Positions 5,314 to 8,063 of a stretch of DNA of 8,063 nucleotides are shown here, piece by piece. A program made the position numbers and the translations under genes. Each line of letters begins with the position of its first letter. Position 1 is the first letter of the stretch. Source of the stretch: Burkholderiales bacterium (GTDB lineage Bacteria; Pseudomonadota; Gammaproteobacteria; Burkholderiales; JAEUMW01); NCBI GenBank assembly GCA_016791285.1, contig JAEUMX010000064.1, forward strand, positions 1 through 8,063, written 5' to 3'. The notes below the pieces were generated by a model that made no database searches, had not been told where the DNA came from, and saw nothing but the letters and a program-made list of their open reading frames with translations.

Positions 5314-7568
5314 GGGTGATGGTAACCGACGATGTCGTCGAGCGACGGCGTGTGACCCGTGATCGCGTGCACGGCCAGCATGCCGGACATGACGGCGGCC
5401 TCGACGCACCCCGCATCCAGCCCGCACGCGGTCCAGTCGCCGGCGATCGTCATGTTCGTCACCGAGCGATCGAGTGGCGACACGCGGTGCCCGATCGATC
5501 CGGGAAGGGCTAGGGTGTAGCGCTCGGAACCGGCGAAGTTCACCTGCACGTGCTGCGCCGGTATGCCACTTCCAGCGGCCTGCTTCGGATCCGTGGCCAC
5601 CCGTGCGTCGAGCGCGGTCTGTTCGCCGCTGAACGCGAGGGGCCAGAAGGATGCGATGCCACTCTCTAGCAATGTGTGCAAGTCACGCTCGACATGTTCC
5701 GTAAGCTTATCGCGCGCGCCATCCGCGCTTTCGACTTCGTCGTTCGACAGCACGGAGCAGAAGGCCGCCACGGAGCGCACACCGTCGGGCGGTGGCGGCG
5801 GCTCCTTTCGATCTCGTGCGCGGGCTTCGCGCCACGCCCGTTCGCTGCCGAGCGTATGCGTCATGTCCGCCCACGTCCCGAACGGTGTCCCCAGCGCGGA
5901 GATCAGCCCCGGACCCCGATGCCAGCCGAGCTCGTCGAGGTCTCGATTCAACCACACCTGGGCCGCCTTCGTCGCCGCGGTCTGGACGTGCTTGCGCATC
6001 GCCGACCACTGCGGCAGGCGAAAGAGATCCGCCTTCGGGTCGGCCCGGTCGGCGCAGACCGCGACGAAATCGACAACGCCGGTGGCGAGTATGACCACGT
6101 CGAAATCCTCGTCGGCAAGCAGGGTGACGTTGCCTGCACCCTGCTTGCCGGCTGCGCTGGCGAACAGGCGATCGTCATCGGGCCAGCAGCCGAAATGATC
6201 GAGCGCCGCCGTATCGCTGATCGCGTCGAGCGCGGCCGGGTCGCCGCGGGTGGTGAAGACGAGGCGCCTGATCCGCCCCTCGTCTTCCTGCTCGAAGTCG
6301 AGCTCGACCCGGCTCAAGGCGTGCAGGAAGTGGAACGTCACCCGGCTGCGCGCGGGTCGATCGCCGGTGGCCGTGCCTTCCCGCAGGACCTTGTAGAGCG
6401 GTGAGAACACGGCGTCGCCCATGCCCGACCGCATGCGAAAGAACATCGCCCCGCGATAGGTGAAGAACATGCGCAGCGCGCCGCGCAGCGCCACCCCGGC
6501 GGCGAGCGCACGCTTGTCGTGATCGCCGTTTCGGTACGCGAACACGAGATCGTAGATGCCGTTCATGAAGGGCGAGTCGACCGCGGTCCTGGTCGCCCCG
6601 TGCTTGATGAGCCAGTCCCGATAGTCGATGTGGTTGATCGCGTCGAGCCCCCGCTCGTCGAAGAGGACCCGGTCCCGATACAGTCCCACCGCGATCGTGA
6701 TGACGATGTCGATGAGCTCGGTCTTCCAGCGCAGCCGCTCATCCACCGCGACGACGTCGTCCAGGAGCTTGCGCGTTTGCGCCGCGACCGCCTCGACGAA
6801 CTCGAACACGGTGCCCGCCGCCTGCGGCGCGAGCTTGAACGTGCGCAGCCAGTCCTCGAGTATGGTCACGCCTTGCAGCACACCGGCGGCCGTCGTCAGC
6901 ACGCCGCCCCGGAGCATGCGCGCCATGCGCTCGACGAGGACCCGCGGCGAGCGCGCGGCATCGAAGGAAAAATCGAGCTCGACCGCCTCGTCGCTGTGCG
7001 AGCGTTCCTCAGGCCGTGGCTGGCCCGGCACGTCGCCGCCGGGGGGGCCGACCACGCTCAGCATCAGGGTCTTGATGAGATGGAAGCAGCGCGCGAGATA
7101 GCTCACCAGGGTGAACGGATTCGACTCCGGATCGATCGGGTCGCCCGGCCGCCCCTTCATCGGCGGGAGATGGCCGCTCCAGACCTCCCACTCGTGCGCC
7201 CGGTTGTGCCCGGCGACCCCGACGTGCGGCTCGGGAAAGAAGGCCTCGTCGATCGAGCCGTGGGGCAGCCTGTCCCGCGGCTCTTGCCGCGCGGGACCCC
7301 AGCCTCTCGCCTCGACCTCGGCATAGCATTCGCGCATCATGCGGAAGGCGTTCTCGTAGAAGCCGAGCCAGATGTGCAGGCCGTGTTCGAGAATCCGGCC
7401 ATGTTCGTCGCGACCGGACGCTCCCTTGCCGCCCAGGCGCCAACTGCGTTCGTAGAGATGCACGTCGTAGCCGGGCAGCCGCGAGAGCTGCCAGGCGGCC
7501 GCCATGCCCGCGCAGCCGCCGCCGACGATGACGACCCTCACCCGATCCGCCCTGACGGTTTCCGTCAT
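5310..7568 (-). CDS. FAD-dependent oxidoreductase, phytoene desaturase-like (amine oxidase superfamily)
   Basis: This 752-aa flavoenzyme opens with a beta-alpha-beta FAD-binding motif, VIVGGGCAG (13-21), with the ribose-binding acid at E40, followed by RLGGKG (44-49) and GLHIWLGFYENAF (63-75). This layout is typical of the plant/cyanobacterial-type phytoene and zeta-carotene desaturases and related proteins. The C-terminal FAD motif is NMTIAGDWTACGLDAGCVEA (705-724), where GDW-x(n)-G-x-E-A is the superfamily signature. Family members usually have about 450-570 residues. The extra length here lies mainly between about 95 and 330, which is helical and holds hydrophobic stretches (about 156-175 and 284-297) that could give monotopic membrane attachment. 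No signal peptide is seen. Among the possible starts, ATG 7568 is preferred because GGAG lies 9 nt upstream; ATG 7574 would have only 3 nt. It lies 66 nt after the FadL-type gene and overlaps the next gene by 4 nt. Likely role is desaturation, isomerisation or another redox step on a long hydrophobic isoprenoid; substrate is unknown. Confidence 0.88.
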   Translation of the reverse strand: MTETVRADRVRVVIVGGGCAGMAAAWQLSRLPGYDVHLYERSWRLGGKGASGRDEHGRILEHGLHIWLGFYENAFRMMRECYAEVEARGWGPARQEPRDRLPHGSIDEAFFPEPHVGVAGHNRAHEWEVWSGHLPPMKGRPGDPIDPESNPFTLVSYLARCFHLIKTLMLSVVGPPGGDVPGQPRPEERSHSDEAVELDFSFDAARSPRVLVERMARMLRGGVLTTAAGVLQGVTILEDWLRTFKLAPQAAGTVFEFVEAVAAQTRKLLDDVVAVDERLRWKTELIDIVITIAVGLYRDRVLFDERGLDAINHIDYRDWLIKHGATRTAVDSPFMNGIYDLVFAYRNGDHDKRALAAGVALRGALRMFFTYRGAMFFRMRSGMGDAVFSPLYKVLREGTATGDRPARSRVTFHFLHALSRVELDFEQEDEGRIRRLVFTTRGDPAALDAISDTAALDHFGCWPDDDRLFASAAGKQGAGNVTLLADEDFDVVILATGVVDFVAVCADRADPKADLFRLPQWSAMRKHVQTAATKAAQVWLNRDLDELGWHRGPGLISALGTPFGTWADMTHTLGSERAWREARARDRKEPPPPPDGVRSVAAFCSVLSNDEVESADGARDKLTEHVERDLHTLLESGIASFWPLAFSGEQTALDARVATDPKQAAGSGIPAQHVQVNFAGSERYTLALPGSIGHRVSPLDRSVTNMTIAGDWTACGLDAGCVEAAVMSGMLAVHAITGHTPSLDDIVGYHHP

Positions 7569-7634
7569 TTGCATATGCTCCGTTCGGCACCTCGCCAGCA
7601 CGATGACATGGCAAGCCGCCCCGGCCTCGCGCGC
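7569..7634. other. 66-nt spacer between the FadL-type and flavoenzyme genes
   Basis: This is the longest gap in the operon. I see no convincing hairpin followed by a T-run on the - strand, and no good -35/-10 pair. Read-through from the channel gene into the flavoenzyme gene is therefore the simplest reading, though a weak internal promoter cannot be excluded by eye. Confidence 0.4.
7578..7581 (-). promoter_or_regulatory. Ribosome binding site deciding the flavoenzyme start
   Basis: GGAG on the - strand, 9 nt before the ATG at 7568 and 3 nt before the ATG at 7574. The spacing favours translation beginning at 7568 (protein starting MTETVRADRV) rather than at 7574 or the more distant in-frame ATG at 7601. 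Confidence 0.6.
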
Positions 7635-8063
7635 TCAGAACGCATGATTGAAGCTCGCTGCGAGCGTGTTGACATGCGTATCGACTTGGGCTCGGGTGCG
7701 TACCGTGCTGCCGAGCTCGGGAAAGCTGCGCGTCACGTCGACCTCGGCGCTGTTGAAGAACACGTGCGTGAAGGCGAGATCGATGCTCGACCTGGGCGAC
7801 AGACGATACGTGGCGCCGACCCCCATCCAGAATCGGTTCGCATCGGGCACGATGGTGTCGCGGGAGCCATCGACGGTCGGAGTCTGGTCGAACCTGACGC
7901 CGCCGCGCAGCACGAGCTCCTTCGACATCGCGTAGTCAGCGCCTAAGGACGCGGCCCAGGCGTTGCGATACTTCTGCGGCCGAACGACGTCGGCGCGCCG
8001 GCCGTCGAATGCGATGCGGACTTCGCTGAAAGTGCCCCAGTTGAACCAGTCGAGCTGGCCGAA
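7635..8063 (-). CDS. OmpP1/FadL-family outer-membrane channel, C-terminal part (5' end outside window)
   Basis: The last 142 residues of a beta-barrel protein are in the window; the start lies beyond the right edge. The frame is open to the edge and continues upstream of the first internal Met with FGQLDWFNWGTFSEVRIAFD. The sequence shows the C-terminal FadL/OmpP1/TodX pattern in order: a W-x-x-F-x-E-hydrophobic strand, a NAW...LGADY strand, LVLRGGVRFDQTP, then VPDANRFWMGVGATYRLSP, an S-I-D-L-A-F-T-H strand, and a final strand ending in Phe, the usual signal for BAM-dependent barrel insertion. FadL-family proteins let hydrophobic compounds such as fatty acids and aromatics enter the outer membrane laterally. 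Being the first visible gene of the operon suggests it moves the substrate or product of the enzymes that follow. Direction of transport and ligand are not readable from sequence. Confidence 0.92.
   Translation of the reverse strand, partial: FGQLDWFNWGTFSEVRIAFDGRRADVVRPQKYRNAWAASLGADYAMSKELVLRGGVRFDQTPTVDGSRDTIVPDANRFWMGVGATYRLSPRSSIDLAFTHVFFNSAEVDVTRSFPELGSTVRTRAQVDTHVNTLAASFNHAF

Noticed and set aside
5314..5427. Upstream extension of the 260-aa protein
   Set aside because: The added 38 residues are Arg/His/Gly-rich and overlap the conserved C-terminal FAD-binding end of the flavoenzyme; the ATGA junction gives a much better start.
7569..7601. Upstream extension of the flavoenzyme to ATG 7601
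   Set aside because: The best-spaced GGAG lies downstream of 7601 and fits ATG 7568; the extra residues are not part of the FAD-binding fold.
7569..7634. Possible terminator or promoter in the longest gap of the operon
   Set aside because: Only short GC-rich complementarity is visible, without a T-run, and no convincing -35/-10 pair can be placed.
6519..7946. Open frame (475 codons) on the + strand opposite the flavoenzyme and channel genes
   Set aside because: It crosses two real genes and their spacer in antisense and contains no recognisable domain.
1..8063. CRISPR arrays, tRNA/rRNA genes, insertion sequences or attachment sites
   Set aside because: No regularly spaced repeats, tRNA-like cloverleaf, transposase motifs or terminal inverted repeats were noticed; nearly all bases are in coding sequence.

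Overview
The window is compact, very GC-rich DNA with almost no intergenic space. It most likely comes from a Gram-negative proteobacterium. The evidence for Gram-negative is an outer-membrane FadL-type channel at the right edge. High GC and gene style suggest a beta- or gammaproteobacterium, but this is inference and no taxonomic marker gene is present.

Layout. The left edge (1-534, + strand) is the 3' end of a large protein with TPR-like helical repeats, of the kind found at the C-terminus of ATPase-type signalling regulators. Everything else (457-8063) is on the - strand and reads as one tightly packed operon. In transcription order it holds: a FadL/OmpP1-family outer-membrane channel (C-terminal part only, runs off the window); a 752-aa FAD-dependent oxidoreductase of the phytoene desaturase-like amine-oxidase superfamily; an unrecognised 260-aa two-part protein; a 352-aa polyprenyl diphosphate synthase resembling geranylgeranyl-diphosphate synthases; a 399-aa saccharopine dehydrogenase-like/trans-acting enoyl reductase-type protein; and a 592-aa protein whose C-terminal half looks like an acetoacetate decarboxylase fold with the Schiff-base lysine retained. 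Junctions are 66 nt, a 4-nt ATGA overlap, 12 nt, 24 nt and 0 nt, which supports co-transcription and partly coupled translation. The last gene overlaps the rightward TPR gene tail-to-tail by 78 nt.

How the genes may work together. A prenyl-diphosphate synthase, a desaturase-like flavoenzyme, a putative NAD(P)H enoyl reductase-like protein and an ADC-like protein form a plausible set for making and redox-tailoring an isoprenoid or other hydrophobic compound, with a FadL-type channel moving a hydrophobic molecule across the outer membrane. No terpene cyclase, phytoene/squalene synthase, P450 or prenyltransferase is visible, so the product cannot be named. The combination matches no pathway I can name and is the main point of interest. 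No tRNA, rRNA, CRISPR array, insertion sequence, clear promoter or terminator was seen.
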